Below are positions 43,793 through 52,927 of a stretch of DNA of 64,000 bases, in pieces. The stretch is from the NCBI RefSeq assembly GCF_035510375.1, contig NZ_DATKHG010000072.1, one strand, 5' to 3'. This DNA comes from Paenibacillus_I sp035510375 (GTDB lineage: Bacteria > Bacillota > Bacilli > Paenibacillales > Paenibacillaceae). How positions within the stretch are numbered: position 1 is the first letter of the stretch; each line of letters opens with the position of its first letter. Position numbers and translations under genes: made by a program. The notes beneath the pieces were generated by a model. The model saw nothing but the letters and a program-made list of their open reading frames with translations. It made no database searches and was not told the origin of the DNA.

Positions 43793-45055
43793 CTAACGTC
43801 TGGCAGCCTTCGGCCGTCGAAGACCGCCATTTTCCGCATCGCGGCCAACTTCAGCCGACCTCGTCTCTACCGCCTCCGCCCGCTTGATGCGTTTAGCCGA
43901 AGCCGCCATGGCGCCTAGCAGGACGATAAGCATGGAAGAAGCGACGACAAGCATCCACAGCGTAAACCCCGCATCATATTGTTCCATGAGCGAACCGGTC
44001 AGCCTCGGCATCAATGCGCCTCCCAGCCCTCCGGCCGCGATAAGCAGGCTCGTCGTTTTCTCGGTCATGCCCGCAATTCGCTCATTGACGTACAATAAGC
44101 CGATGGCGAACACGCCCGACCACAGCAGACCGTCGAGACCGATCCAGACCAACCCGAACCCGCCGCTGCCGGTCAAAGCGATGAACGCCATTACAGCCGC
44201 ACCGGCTGCGGTCGATAAGAGCAAATACCGGAAATAGCCGCCCCATTCCGCCAACCTGCCGGAGAACAGCCTGCCGACCACCATCATGCCCCAGAAAATG
44301 CTGAGGGAGGAAGCGGCGGCAGCCTCGCTCATGCCCGTTCGCTCCTTCATAATTGCAGGCAAATAATTGCTGAAGCTCATTTCCATGCCCACATAGATCG
44401 CGAAGTACAGTGTCCCGATCAACAACAACGGCATCGTAGCAACGCTGTACCGGGCCATACGCTTCACCCCCGCACCGGCTGAAGAAGACGGCGAGTACGC
44501 GAGCAGGTCATCCGTCTGTCCGAACGACACCGTCAGCCACAGCAGCGTCGTAATGCCGGCCAAGCCCGTGACGATCGGAAAAGCGAACTGCCATACATCG
44601 GCATCGATGAGCAGCGCGGCGATGCCCGGCATGACGAGCGCCCCGAGACCGAAAAACACCTCCAGCCGCGTCATCGCCTCGGCCTTGCGCCGGGCCACAA
44701 ATTCGATAATGACCGCGCCGAGCACGGCCTCCGTCAGCCCGAACCCGAAGCCCGCGACCGGAGCGACGGTAAGCATCCATTCCCAAGGCGGCAGCAGGCT
44801 GTAGGCCGCCTCGGCGGCAGTCAGCGCGCCGAGCGCCGCCAGCAGCGCGTTGCGCCTGCCGACTCTTCGCGTCATGTACGGCGCGGCCAACACGCCGAAC
44901 AAAAATCCAAGAAACTGGTTCATAATCCATTGACCGCCGTCCCCATATTGCAGGCCGTAGTAGTCCAGCACCTGGATCAGCACCGCGCCCGCGACGACGT
45001 GCGCCATACCGATCACCAAATAGGACAAGCAGCCCAACCAAATCAATTTGCGCAT
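43793..45055 (-). CDS. MFS-family transporter
   Basis: Twelve-helix major facilitator protein, 420 residues from ATG 45055 (AAAGGAG upstream). The inter-helix 2-3 motif appears as APYMTRRVGRRNALL, and a central loop (SFGQTDDLLAYSPSSSAGAG) separates the two halves. The C-terminal tail is long and basic. Substrate unknown; the nearby sulfurtransferase gives no firm hint. Confidence 0.88.
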   Translation of the reverse strand: MRKLIWLGCLSYLVIGMAHVVAGAVLIQVLDYYGLQYGDGGQWIMNQFLGFLFGVLAAPYMTRRVGRRNALLAALGALTAAEAAYSLLPPWEWMLTVAPVAGFGFGLTEAVLGAVIIEFVARRKAEAMTRLEVFFGLGALVMPGIAALLIDADVWQFAFPIVTGLAGITTLLWLTVSFGQTDDLLAYSPSSSAGAGVKRMARYSVATMPLLLIGTLYFAIYVGMEMSFSNYLPAIMKERTGMSEAAAASSLSIFWGMMVVGRLFSGRLAEWGGYFRYLLLSTAAGAAVMAFIALTGSGGFGLVWIGLDGLLWSGVFAIGLLYVNERIAGMTEKTTSLLIAAGGLGGALMPRLTGSLMEQYDAGFTLWMLVVASSMLIVLLGAMAASAKRIKRAEAVETRSAEVGRDAENGGLRRPKAARR

Positions 45056-45215
45056 GATATCTCCTTTGTACATTCGTGCTGTATCCGGTTGCATCTTAAC
45101 CGATGCGCATCGTTTCTTCCAATCATCCTATCCTACGATATCCATCATACCACGCGGCGCCGGCCGTTTGGTATACTGATTACAACGCCGGACGGCAAAT
45201 AGGAGGAATGGCCCC

Positions 45216-45761
45216 ATGATCCGCAATACAGGCTCGAATAGCGCAGAAAAGCTGCCGGAACCTTTTCGCGGCATCCGCGTTGTCCCCATGCAGGAATCGC
45301 ATGGACCGCTGCTGTGCGCTTGGCGGTATAAGAAGCCGTACGACATTTTCAACTGGCCGTCTTGGGAGGAAATGACCGCCCGCGCGATCGAGTTCGGCGA
45401 CCCCGAGCTCCGCGCCAAGCAGTTCGCGTCCGTAGTCAATGGAGACGGCGAACTGCTCGGCTTCGCGCAATTTTTCCCGATTACGGGCGTTACAAGGCTC
45501 GGCGTCGGCATGCGCCCCGACTTATGCGGCCTGGGTGCGGGCCCGGCTTTCATGCGGGCGATTGCGGAAGAAGCGCGCCGCCGGATGCCGGGCAACATCA
45601 TCGACCTTGAAGTGTTGACGTGGAACAAACGGGCGATCAAAGCCTACAGCAAAGCCGGATTCGTCGTAGAGGACACCTATTGGCGGCCGACGCCGATCGG
45701 GCCGGACGAATTCCACTGCATGGTTTACCGCGCCGGCGGGCCGGACGCAGGCACAAGCTGA
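45216..45761 (+). CDS. GNAT family N-acetyltransferase
   Basis: 181 residues with a GNAT fold: acetyl-CoA binding region RLGVGMRPDLCGLGAGPAFM, a variant of the R/QxxGxG/A loop, then LEVLTWNKRAIKAYSKAGF, the typical C-terminal segment. The N-terminal part (WRYKKPYDIFNWP) recalls enzymes acting on small molecules. Substrate unknown. GGAGGA upstream of the ATG; divergent from the MFS gene. Confidence 0.88.
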   Translation: MIRNTGSNSAEKLPEPFRGIRVVPMQESHGPLLCAWRYKKPYDIFNWPSWEEMTARAIEFGDPELRAKQFASVVNGDGELLGFAQFFPITGVTRLGVGMRPDLCGLGAGPAFMRAIAEEARRRMPGNIIDLEVLTWNKRAIKAYSKAGFVVEDTYWRPTPIGPDEFHCMVYRAGGPDAGTS

Positions 45762-45823
45762 CATGCGAAACAAGCCCGCGGCGCACGCGCGATGCGTTCC
45801 GCGGACCTTCGCCTGTCTGTGGC

Positions 45824-46117
45824 CTAGATCAAACGAACGATCCGAATTTCCGTACCGTCCACCGACACCTCGATGACATGATGCTTCGGACGGTAGACCA
45901 CGACACCGCCTCCCACCTCAATCGTCGGCTGCTCGCCGAGCCCATAGAAAACATCGTCCGCCAGCGCCTCCATCACCTCCCGCCGCTCGCTCTCCCCAAG
46001 CGTCTCCCACTCTTCCCCCGTCATATCGAAAAATGTATAGCTGTCCGCAATCCCGCCGACCGCATCGGTCAAATCCCGCAGAATGTCCCTGTATTCTCTT
46101 GCATGCTTCACGCCCAT
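45824..46117 (-). CDS. Small acidic protein of unknown function
   Basis: 97 residues from ATG 46117, chosen because GAGGAGGGAAGGG lies just upstream; the frame opens 33 bases earlier. N-terminal helices (REYRDILRDLTDAVGGIADSY) and a C-terminal strand region (YRPKHHVIEVSVDGTEIRIVRLI). No family recognised. Divergent from motA. Confidence 0.6.
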   Translation of the reverse strand: MGVKHAREYRDILRDLTDAVGGIADSYTFFDMTGEEWETLGESERREVMEALADDVFYGLGEQPTIEVGGGVVVYRPKHHVIEVSVDGTEIRIVRLI

Positions 46118-46236
46118 CCGATTCCCTTCCCTCCTCATGTTTGCGGCCAAAAGCCGTTCGCTTCCAGATCAGAAGCAGACACTTCCCGTCACCGCCACGA
46201 AACAGACACAACTCCACTTCCTATTAAACTTTACTC

Positions 46237-46263
46237 TAATATTCTCCACATTTCTGACGATAA
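46237..46263 (+). promoter_or_regulatory. Sigma-D-like promoter of motAB
   Basis: TAAT (46237-46240), 15 bases, GACGATAA (46256-46263), against the sigma-D pattern TAAA-N15-GCCGATAA. It lies about 85 bases before motA. A weaker sigma-A match (TCCACA, 17 bases, TATAAT) overlaps it. Confidence 0.6.
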
Positions 46264-46348
46264 ATACTATAATGGATTTTGTCGAAAACGTTCGTTCTTT
46301 GCCGCAATCCGCTCGACCCGGTATTTACATTTGGCTATGAGGTGTATT

Positions 46349-47149
46349 ATGGAAAAATCAACCGTTATCGGAATCGCACTCGGTTTGGTCGCCGTCTTGC
46401 TCGGGATGTTCCTTAAGGAAGCGCCGCTCGGCCAACTTATCAATCCAGCCGCTTATGTTATTATTTTGGTCGGCACTGCGGCCTCGCTTTTCATCGGCTT
46501 TCCGCTTTCCGAAATCAAGAAATTCCCTGCGCTCCTCAGAATCGTTTTTCGCGAGCAGAAGCTCGTGCCGCGTGAAGAATTGATCAGCATGTTCATGGAA
46601 TGGGCGACGATCACCCGCCGTGAAGGTTTGCTTGCCCTTGAATCGAAGGTGGATGAAATCGAAGATCCGTTCCTCCGCAACGGGATGCGCATGATCATCG
46701 ACGGCAACGACCAGGACTTCGTCCGGGACGTCCTGCTGGAGGAAGTATCCGCAACGGAGGATCGCCATAAAGCCGGAGCGCTGATTTTTTCCCAGGCCGG
46801 CATGTATGCGCCGACGCTTGGGGTTCTGGGCGCCGTTATCGGCCTGATCGCAGCGCTTGCCGACATGAGCAATATGGAAGCGCTGGCCAAGGCGATCGCA
46901 GCCGCGTTCATCGCTACGCTGCTCGGTATCTTTACCGGATATGTCCTTTGGCATCCGATCTCCAACAAGCTGAAACGGCTTTCCCGCCGGGAGTCCGAAA
47001 TCAGGCTCATGATGGTCGAAGGCTTGCTCTCCATTCAATCGGGCGTATCGACGATCGCAATCAGCCAGAAGCTTTCCGTCTTCCTGACGCCGACCGAACG
47101 GAAAGCCATGTCGGAAACGGAGGGTACAGCCGTTGAGCAAAAAGCATAA
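46349..47149 (+). CDS. motA: Flagellar stator protein MotA
   Basis: 266-residue proton-channel component of the flagellar motor, with four membrane helices (about 5-22, 30-48, 145-165 and 175-195) and a large cytoplasmic loop that touches the rotor (FMEWATITRREGLLALE). ATG 46349 has GAGGTG upstream; the frame is open far upstream but without a site. Overlaps motB by 17 bases. Confidence 0.95.
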   Translation: MEKSTVIGIALGLVAVLLGMFLKEAPLGQLINPAAYVIILVGTAASLFIGFPLSEIKKFPALLRIVFREQKLVPREELISMFMEWATITRREGLLALESKVDEIEDPFLRNGMRMIIDGNDQDFVRDVLLEEVSATEDRHKAGALIFSQAGMYAPTLGVLGAVIGLIAALADMSNMEALAKAIAAAFIATLLGIFTGYVLWHPISNKLKRLSRRESEIRLMMVEGLLSIQSGVSTIAISQKLSVFLTPTERKAMSETEGTAVEQKA

Positions 47150-47963
47150 GCATGAAGAGCATGAAGAACACGCAGATGAAACGTGGCTCATTCCTTATGC
47201 GGACTTGTTGACGCTTCTTCTTGCCCTTTTTATTGTATTGTACGCGATGAGCTCCGTCGATGCGAAGAAATTCGAGGATCTGAGCAAGGCGTTCAACATC
47301 GCTTTCAACAGCGGCAGCGGCGTGCTCGATCAATCGGCGGTCGTAACGAACGCGAATCGGATGAATGAGGAAGACCGGACCAAACGGAACAGCGACGGCA
47401 AGCAGACGATGAGTGAAAGGCAGCGGCAGCAGGAAGTGCAGACACTCCGGCAAAAGGAGCAGCAGGAGTTTGAGAGGCTGAAGAGGCAGCTTGATCAATA
47501 CATCGAGAACAACGGCCTGACGACGAAGCTGGGAACGAAGCTGAACCAATCCCAATTGATGATCACGATCAGCAACAATGCCTTATTCGACTCGGGAAGC
47601 GCGGCCATCAAGGAAGAATCGGCCAAGCTGGCGACGGCGATCGGCATCATGCTGAAGGCCTATCCCGGCTACGAGATCAAGGTGGCGGGCCACACGGACA
47701 ACCGGCCGATCCATACAGTGGAGTTCCCCTCCAACTATGAGCTAAGCGCAAAGCGCGCCATCAACTTCATGACGATCCTGATTGCGGCCGGCCAATTGGA
47801 TCCTAAGCTGGTCAGCCCCACGGGGTACGGCGAGTTCCGCCCCATCGCCACAAACGACACGGCCGCCGGCAGGGCCAGGAACCGCCGCGTCGAAGTCTCG
47901 ATTATCCGCAAATATACGGACGCCGCGGCGACCCAGACGCTTACGGTTGCCGCTGAGCGGTAA
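47133..47963 (+). CDS. motB: Flagellar stator protein MotB
   Basis: 276 residues from TTG 47133 (GGAGGG eight bases upstream). A short His/Glu-rich cytoplasmic tail is followed by one membrane helix containing the proton-binding Asp24 (PYADLLTLLLALFIVL), a plug/linker rich in Gln/Glu/Arg coiled coil, and an OmpA-type peptidoglycan-binding domain (NALFDSGSAAI, VAGHTDNRPI, NRRVEVSI). Forms the stator with MotA; the absence of MotS-type residues suggests proton rather than sodium use, but this is inference. Confidence 0.95.
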   Translation: MSKKHKHEEHEEHADETWLIPYADLLTLLLALFIVLYAMSSVDAKKFEDLSKAFNIAFNSGSGVLDQSAVVTNANRMNEEDRTKRNSDGKQTMSERQRQQEVQTLRQKEQQEFERLKRQLDQYIENNGLTTKLGTKLNQSQLMITISNNALFDSGSAAIKEESAKLATAIGIMLKAYPGYEIKVAGHTDNRPIHTVEFPSNYELSAKRAINFMTILIAAGQLDPKLVSPTGYGEFRPIATNDTAAGRARNRRVEVSIIRKYTDAAATQTLTVAAER

Positions 47964-47987
47964 TCCGCACGGTCTCCATAGACAACA

Positions 47988-48038
47988 AGACAGTCCAGCC
48001 TCCCGCTTCCGCGGGGCGGTTGACCGTCTTATCTTTAT
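47988..48038 (+). terminator. Terminator of motAB
   Basis: Imperfect long stem GAC.GTC.A.CC.CCCGC/GCGGG.GG.T.GACCGTC around TTCC, followed by TTATCTTT. Confidence 0.5.
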
Positions 48039-48048
48039 GTCGACCGCA

Positions 48049-48777
48049 TCACTTGCCGGCGTCGGCGTCAGCGCCGGCGCCGGGCTCATAACCAAGCAAT
48101 CCGAACAGCGTCCGTTTCTCTTCCTGCGTCAAATCGCGCCATGACCCGACGGGCAGTTCCCCCAGCTTCACGTTCATGATGCGGACCCGCTTCAGCCGCC
48201 TGACCTGGTAGCCGAATGCCGTGCACATGCGGCGGATTTGCCGGTTCCGCCCTTCGGTCAGCACGATCCGGAACACCCGGTCGGCGACGCGGGTTACCTT
48301 GCAAGGCAGCGTCATGCTCCCAAGTATCCGAACCCCGCTGCTCATGCCCTGAACGAAGACAGGCGTAATCGGCTTGTCGACGGTTACGATATATTCCTTC
48401 TCGTGCCGCCCTTCGGCGCGCAGCACCTTGTTGACGATATCGCCGTCGTTCGTGAGCAGGATCAGCCCTTCGGAATCCTTGTCCAGCCGGCCGATCGGAA
48501 AAATCCTCTCCTTATGGCCGACGAAATCCACGATGTTTTCCTTCACATGGCTCTCGGTCGTGCTCGTAATGCCGACTGGCTTGTTCAGCGCGATATAAAC
48601 ATGACTTTTATGTTCGCCGATCGGCTTGCCGTCGACTCTGACGTCGTCTCCGATTTCGGCTTGGCTGCCGAGTTCGGCTTTCACGCCGTTAATCGTCACC
48701 CTGCCGCTGTCGACCAGCTTGTCGGCCTCCCTTCGGGAGGTATAGCCGCTCTCGCTGATGAATTTGTTAATCCGCAC
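48049..48777 (-). CDS. rluF: 23S rRNA pseudouridine synthase RluF
   Basis: 242 residues: N-terminal S4 RNA-binding domain (MRINKFISESGYTSRREADKLV) and an RsuA-type catalytic domain with the Asp in IGRLDKDSEGLILLTNDG and the GRNRQIRRMC loop. Modifies 23S rRNA (the RluF/RluB/RsuA group is hard to separate by eye; the closest match is RluF). It precedes no other gene closely; the PRPP synthetase-like gene is 13 bases upstream on the same strand, so they may share a transcript. Confidence 0.85.
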   Translation of the reverse strand: MRINKFISESGYTSRREADKLVDSGRVTINGVKAELGSQAEIGDDVRVDGKPIGEHKSHVYIALNKPVGITSTTESHVKENIVDFVGHKERIFPIGRLDKDSEGLILLTNDGDIVNKVLRAEGRHEKEYIVTVDKPITPVFVQGMSSGVRILGSMTLPCKVTRVADRVFRIVLTEGRNRQIRRMCTAFGYQVRRLKRVRIMNVKLGELPVGSWRDLTQEEKRTLFGLLGYEPGAGADADAGK

Positions 48778-48790
48778 GGTCGATTCTCCT

Positions 48791-49741
48791 CTAGATCCCG
48801 CGCGATTTAAACAAGGTCGCGATGGAACCGCCCTCCACGATCGCCCGGATCGCTTCGGTAATGAGATTGCTCATCGAAATCACGACCAGCTTGTCCGAGT
48901 CGCTCGTGTGCTGCAGGATCGAGTCCGTCACTACGATTTCCTTAATATGCGGATGGTCCAATTTGGCAAGCGCGTTGCCGGAAAACAGGCCGTGCGTGGC
49001 GACCGCGATACAATCCTTCGCCCCGCTCTCCGCAAGCCGGTTCACCACGCCGAGTATGGTCTTGCCCGTGTCGATCATATCCTCGACGATGATCGGCGTC
49101 ATGCCCGCCACGTCGCCGATGACGTGCGTCGTCTCGGCCCCTGTGAGACTGTCCTTGTTCGTCACGACAATCGCAAACGTGGCATCCATGTAATTGGCCA
49201 GCTTCTCCGCCGTGGATGCCCGCCCTGCGTCCGGCGAAACAATGACGGGATTTTCGATCGCTTTGCCCTTCAAATAATCGGTCAGTTCATCCAGCGCCGT
49301 CAGATGGTCAACCGGAAAGTTGAAGAATCCCTGAATCGCCGCGGTATGCAGATCCAGCGTGATGATCCGCGATGCGCCTGCCGCATACAGCAAGTCGGCG
49401 ACCAGCTTCGCCGAGATGGCCTCGCGGGGAGCCCGTTTTCTTTCCTGGCGGGCGTAGCCGTAATACGGCATAATGATATTAATCGTTTTGGCCGACGCTC
49501 TTTTCGCCGCATCGATCATAACCAGAAGCTCCATGAAATGTTCGTTGATCGGGTCGGACAAGGACTGCACGATGAAAATATCGCAGGTTCGGATCGGCTC
49601 CTTGTAAGCGACATAGACCTCGCCGTTTTCAAACCGCGAGATTTTCACGTCTCCCAAAGGCATCCCCAGCTTGTCGCATATGCTCGCCGCGAGCGGAATA
49701 TTCGAAGAGCCGGCAAAAATTTTAACCTTATCCCTAATCAT
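48791..49741 (-). CDS. Divergent ribose-phosphate pyrophosphokinase
   Basis: 316 residues from ATG 49741 (GGAGG eight bases upstream). PRPP synthetase fold: SDPINEHFMELLVMIDAAKRA, PYYGYARQERK, LDLHTAAIQGFF and PRPP loop VEDMIDTGKTI are present. But the segment usually reading DHGGVTRARKLA is DAGRASTAEKLANYM, and the usual DKRRP motif is replaced by TNKDSLTGAE. It is therefore probably a paralog of the housekeeping Prs with altered regulation or activity; the canonical copy would lie outside the window. Close to rluF (13 bases). Confidence 0.85.
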   Translation of the reverse strand: MIRDKVKIFAGSSNIPLAASICDKLGMPLGDVKISRFENGEVYVAYKEPIRTCDIFIVQSLSDPINEHFMELLVMIDAAKRASAKTINIIMPYYGYARQERKRAPREAISAKLVADLLYAAGASRIITLDLHTAAIQGFFNFPVDHLTALDELTDYLKGKAIENPVIVSPDAGRASTAEKLANYMDATFAIVVTNKDSLTGAETTHVIGDVAGMTPIIVEDMIDTGKTILGVVNRLAESGAKDCIAVATHGLFSGNALAKLDHPHIKEIVVTDSILQHTSDSDKLVVISMSNLITEAIRAIVEGGSIATLFKSRGI

Positions 49742-49834
49742 GAGCTTAACCTCCGTGGACACCGCCTGATTGTTTCTGCCATTATAATAAATTTTCCGGA
49801 AAATTGCACACGGCGAATCATGCGCTACCCCGCC

Positions 49835-51718
49835 CTATTCCGCCGATGCCGGCAGCGTAATCGTGACGATTGTCCCCACGCCGACCTTGCTTTGAATGTC
49901 CATTGCGCCTTGATGGCTTTGGATAATCCGCTGGCTGACCATAATGCCGAGACCGGTGCCGGTTTCTTTGCCTGTAAAAAACGGATCGCCGAGCTTCGGA
50001 ATCATGTCCTCGGGAATGCCGACTCCGTGGTCGACGATCGCAACCGAGATCGTGTGCAGCGCCGGCTTCTTGACCAGGATCTCGATCTCGCCGCCGGACG
50101 GCATCGCCTCGATCGCATTTTTCAGCACATTGATGAATACCTGCTTCAATTGATTTTCTTCACAGTCAATTTTATATGGCTCCGATTCAAACCGGGTCAC
50201 GAATATAATGTTGCATAGATGAGCCTGCGAATCCAGCAGGGACATGACGTCTCCAAGGATATTGCGGATATCCTTGGTTTCGAATTTCGTCGCCTGGGGC
50301 TTGGCCAGGATGAGAAACTCGCTGACGATCAGATTGATTCGGTCCAGTTCGGACAGCATAAGCTCCGTATGCCCGAGGTTGTGTTTGCCCGTCTGCAGCT
50401 GCAGCTGGAGAAAGCCTCTCAGCGTCGTGAGCGGATTGCGGATTTCATGCGCGACCCCCGCCGCCAATTGCCCGACGGTATTCAATTTCTCGGCGCGCCT
50501 GAGCAGCTCATCCATTTTATTGCGCGTCGTGATGTCCCGGGTGATGCTGGCATACGCGCGGATCACGCCTTTCTTGTCGCGAATCGGCGAGGTCGTGACG
50601 CTTACGTCGATCGAACTGCCGTCCTTGCGCAGCCGAACCGTTTCCCGGGCGGTCAGCATCGTGCCGGAAGCCAGCTCCTTGTAGGCTTGCCGTTCCTCCT
50701 CCCGGCACCGTTCCGGCACAAGATCAAGCTTCCGGCCGACCGCCTCTTCCGCATCCCAGCCGAACATCCGCTCAAAGGCCTGGTTCACCTGCATGATTGT
50801 ACCGTTGGTGGCTTCGACATGTATGGCATCGGTCGTATTGTTAATGATCGACTCCAGATATTCCTTCATCGAACGGTTTTCTTCAAAAGCATTTTTCAGC
50901 TTGGTCGTGTAAACGTCCAGGTTTTTGGACATCGCGTTAATCCGGGCCGCCAACTGCCCCAGCTCGTCCTTGCCCCTCGCCTCAAGCGCCGTATCGAACC
51001 GCCCGTCCGCCACCTCGTTTACTTTGTCCAGAATCGATTTCACCGGCCGGATCAGGAGCCCCGACAACAGATAGCTTGTGAAAATAACGAAAATGAGCAG
51101 CGTTCCGGCCAGCAGAATCGCATTGGCACGCTGTTCATTGATCCTTGCATTCAAATCATCGCGGCTCAGCACAGTCCTAACCACATACGGAGTGTCATCA
51201 TAAGTGCCGGTGTCGTACCGGAAGCCGATATAACCCAATGTATAGGCGTCACCGCGCAGCGAGATTCGCCGGAATACGCTGTCTCCCTGCGCCGCTTTAC
51301 CGACGTCTCGGACGTCGTTGTCCCCGTCGCTGAGAGTGTAATCTCCGTATAAAACCGTTAAAAAACCGGCCTTCTTGCCAGTCGGCCTCCCCTCCCGCAT
51401 GGCGGAACGGCCGCCGGCCGTGAATGACGATGCGTCAATGACGGCGATTTCCACCAACTCCGGGTTAGACCCCACGATTTCGTTTATGACCGACTCCGCT
51501 CCGGAGGACCCTGCGCCGTATTCCGTTTTCACCAGGTAATGCTGATTAATGGCCCCCGAGATCTGCTTGGAGAACCTGACCATATCCGCCTCGGATTCCT
51601 CCCGCAAGTTGACCCGCATCGAATAATCGTTCAAAATGACAGTAATCGCCAAAAAGATAAACATGATGAGGGAAATCGAAAGCGTCAATTTGCTCTTTAC
51701 CGACAAACGACGACACAT
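49835..51718 (-). CDS. PAS-containing membrane sensor histidine kinase
   Basis: 627 residues. Two membrane helices (about 12-30 and 205-225) flank a PDC/Cache-like extracellular sensor. HAMP (about 228-280), PAS (about 300-405), HisKA with phospho-acceptor in GVAHEIRNPLTTLRGFLQLQ, and an HATPase with N-box (NVLKNAIEAMP), G1 and G2 (GTGLGIMVSQRI) follow. No response-regulator gene is adjacent, as with the orphan sporulation kinases (KinA-E); a phosphorelay role is likely but inferred. Confidence 0.9.
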   Translation of the reverse strand: MCRRLSVKSKLTLSISLIMFIFLAITVILNDYSMRVNLREESEADMVRFSKQISGAINQHYLVKTEYGAGSSGAESVINEIVGSNPELVEIAVIDASSFTAGGRSAMREGRPTGKKAGFLTVLYGDYTLSDGDNDVRDVGKAAQGDSVFRRISLRGDAYTLGYIGFRYDTGTYDDTPYVVRTVLSRDDLNARINEQRANAILLAGTLLIFVIFTSYLLSGLLIRPVKSILDKVNEVADGRFDTALEARGKDELGQLAARINAMSKNLDVYTTKLKNAFEENRSMKEYLESIINNTTDAIHVEATNGTIMQVNQAFERMFGWDAEEAVGRKLDLVPERCREEERQAYKELASGTMLTARETVRLRKDGSSIDVSVTTSPIRDKKGVIRAYASITRDITTRNKMDELLRRAEKLNTVGQLAAGVAHEIRNPLTTLRGFLQLQLQTGKHNLGHTELMLSELDRINLIVSEFLILAKPQATKFETKDIRNILGDVMSLLDSQAHLCNIIFVTRFESEPYKIDCEENQLKQVFINVLKNAIEAMPSGGEIEILVKKPALHTISVAIVDHGVGIPEDMIPKLGDPFFTGKETGTGLGIMVSQRIIQSHQGAMDIQSKVGVGTIVTITLPASAE

Positions 51719-51809
51719 CCTTTTCGATGAAGGTCTTCTTTTCGATCATATCATAATTGGAATCTGATCGTACGCCAATTCACCGTTTATCCCCAAAAAT
51801 ATACCCACA

Positions 51810-51861
51810 ATGTGTACAACTATGTGGAAAACGCCAATGTTATCCACATAGTTGTACACAT
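51810..51861. repeat. 19-bp inverted repeat holding a DnaA box
   Basis: Arms ATGTGTACAACTATGTGGA (51810-51828) and its exact complement (51843-51861) around a 14-base centre. A consensus DnaA box TTATCCACA lies at 51840-51848, spanning the right arm's inner edge; the left arm's TGTGGAAAA is a one-mismatch partner on the other strand. It sits in the 269-base gap between the divergent kinase and tadA. No T-run follows, so it is unlikely to be a terminator. Perhaps a protein-binding site. Confidence 0.75.
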
Positions 51862-51987
51862 GCTGTTAACAACGAATATTTGTTCGGGGCATAATTCGAT
51901 TGGATTCGACAATACCGGTTGTCGAAATCAACGGGATAACACGCGTCATCCCCTATGGAACTTGCCGAATGAAAGGAAGAAGCTTGC

Positions 51988-52455
51988 GTGACGATGTCCG
52001 ACGAAGATCAATTTTATATGCGGGAAGCGATCGCCGAAGCCAGAATCGCCGAAGAAATCCGGGAGGTCCCGATCGGAGCGGTCATCGTGCGGCATGGGGA
52101 AATTATCGGCCGGGGCCACAATCTGCGGGAGACACTTAACGATCCTACCGCCCACGCGGAAATGATCGCCATAAAAAAAGCCAGCGAACGCCTCAATGCC
52201 TGGCGGCTGCTGGACTGTACGTTATATGTAACGCTTGAGCCCTGTCCGATGTGCGCGGGAGCCATCGTACAGGCTCGAATCGGCCGGGTCGTGTACGCCG
52301 CCTCCGACAAGAAGGCAGGCTGCGCAGGAACTCTCATGAACTTATTGCAGGAAGAGCGGTTCAACCATATGGCAATCGTTGAAGCCGGCGTTTTGCAAGA
52401 GGAATGCGCCTCCATGCTGACCCGGTTCTTTCGGCGGCTGCGCGGAAAGCTATAG
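51988..52455 (+). CDS. tadA: tRNA-specific adenosine deaminase TadA
   Basis: 155 residues; converts adenosine-34 to inosine in tRNA-Arg(ACG), allowing CGN decoding. The zinc site is complete: HAEMIAI and EPCPMCAGAI. Starts at GTG 51988 with AAAGGAAG upstream (ATG 51994 is in frame). In Bacillus tadA is followed by the SRP RNA and dnaX; here a Spo0E-like gene and a riboswitch follow instead. Confidence 0.95.
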   Translation: MTMSDEDQFYMREAIAEARIAEEIREVPIGAVIVRHGEIIGRGHNLRETLNDPTAHAEMIAIKKASERLNAWRLLDCTLYVTLEPCPMCAGAIVQARIGRVVYAASDKKAGCAGTLMNLLQEERFNHMAIVEAGVLQEECASMLTRFFRRLRGKL

Positions 52456-52650
52456 GTGGGTCGTCGGCTTGCTTTCGCCGCTCACGCCGGGATCTTCGCG
52501 CTGCAGCTGCTGCAGCACGATAATAAGCCGGTCAGCCTCCTCGCTTAGCGCCAGAACGTCCGGATGGGTTAAGCTGCCCCTCGCCTCCGCCAGATCGTGC
52601 AGACGCAAACGCAGCGTTTGAAGCTGGTTAAGCAGGTTGCGTTTGTCCAT
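52450..52650 (-). CDS. Spo0E-like aspartyl-phosphate phosphatase
   Basis: 66 residues from ATG 52650. Two predicted helices (NLLNQLQTLRLRLHDLAEARG and VLALSEEADRLIIVLQQLQ) match the Spo0E family, whose signature is SxxxDxLI; here SEEADRLI. Such proteins dephosphorylate Spo0A and delay sporulation. The ribosome-binding site is weak and the frame is open upstream, so the start is uncertain. Its stop overlaps the convergent tadA end by six bases. Confidence 0.65.
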   Translation of the reverse strand: MDKRNLLNQLQTLRLRLHDLAEARGSLTHPDVLALSEEADRLIIVLQQLQREDPGVSGESKPTTHL

Positions 52651-52916
52651 ATGCGCTTCAATTGCCCCAATCTTAGGTACCGTAGTCGTACCCCCATTAT
52701 ACACATATTCCCGGACAAATTTTGTAAAAAATTGTCGATGAATGCGTATTACTTTTAGCATTATTTCATTCTGCAACTATTGTATTGGGTATATAGTCCC
52801 TTTTCCCTAATTTTATCGAGCCGGTCGGTAAAACCCGCGCCTTTTACTCGCAAAATCGATTGCGAAATCTCTTGGAACTTATTATACTTAGTTACATAGT
52901 CATGAATAAATTACCA

Positions 52917-52922
52917 TATAAT
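52917..52922 (+). promoter_or_regulatory. Likely -10 box before the c-di-GMP riboswitch
   Basis: TATAAT ends eight bases before the first riboswitch helix. A TTACAT at 52892-52897 is the best -35 candidate, but the 19-base spacer is long. Confidence 0.4.
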
Positions 52923-52927
52923 CGACA

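Noticed and set aside
52777..52925. SRP RNA after tadA
   Set aside because: No conserved SRP Alu or domain IV (GGAAGGTAGCAG-like) segment is present; the region is the riboswitch promoter.
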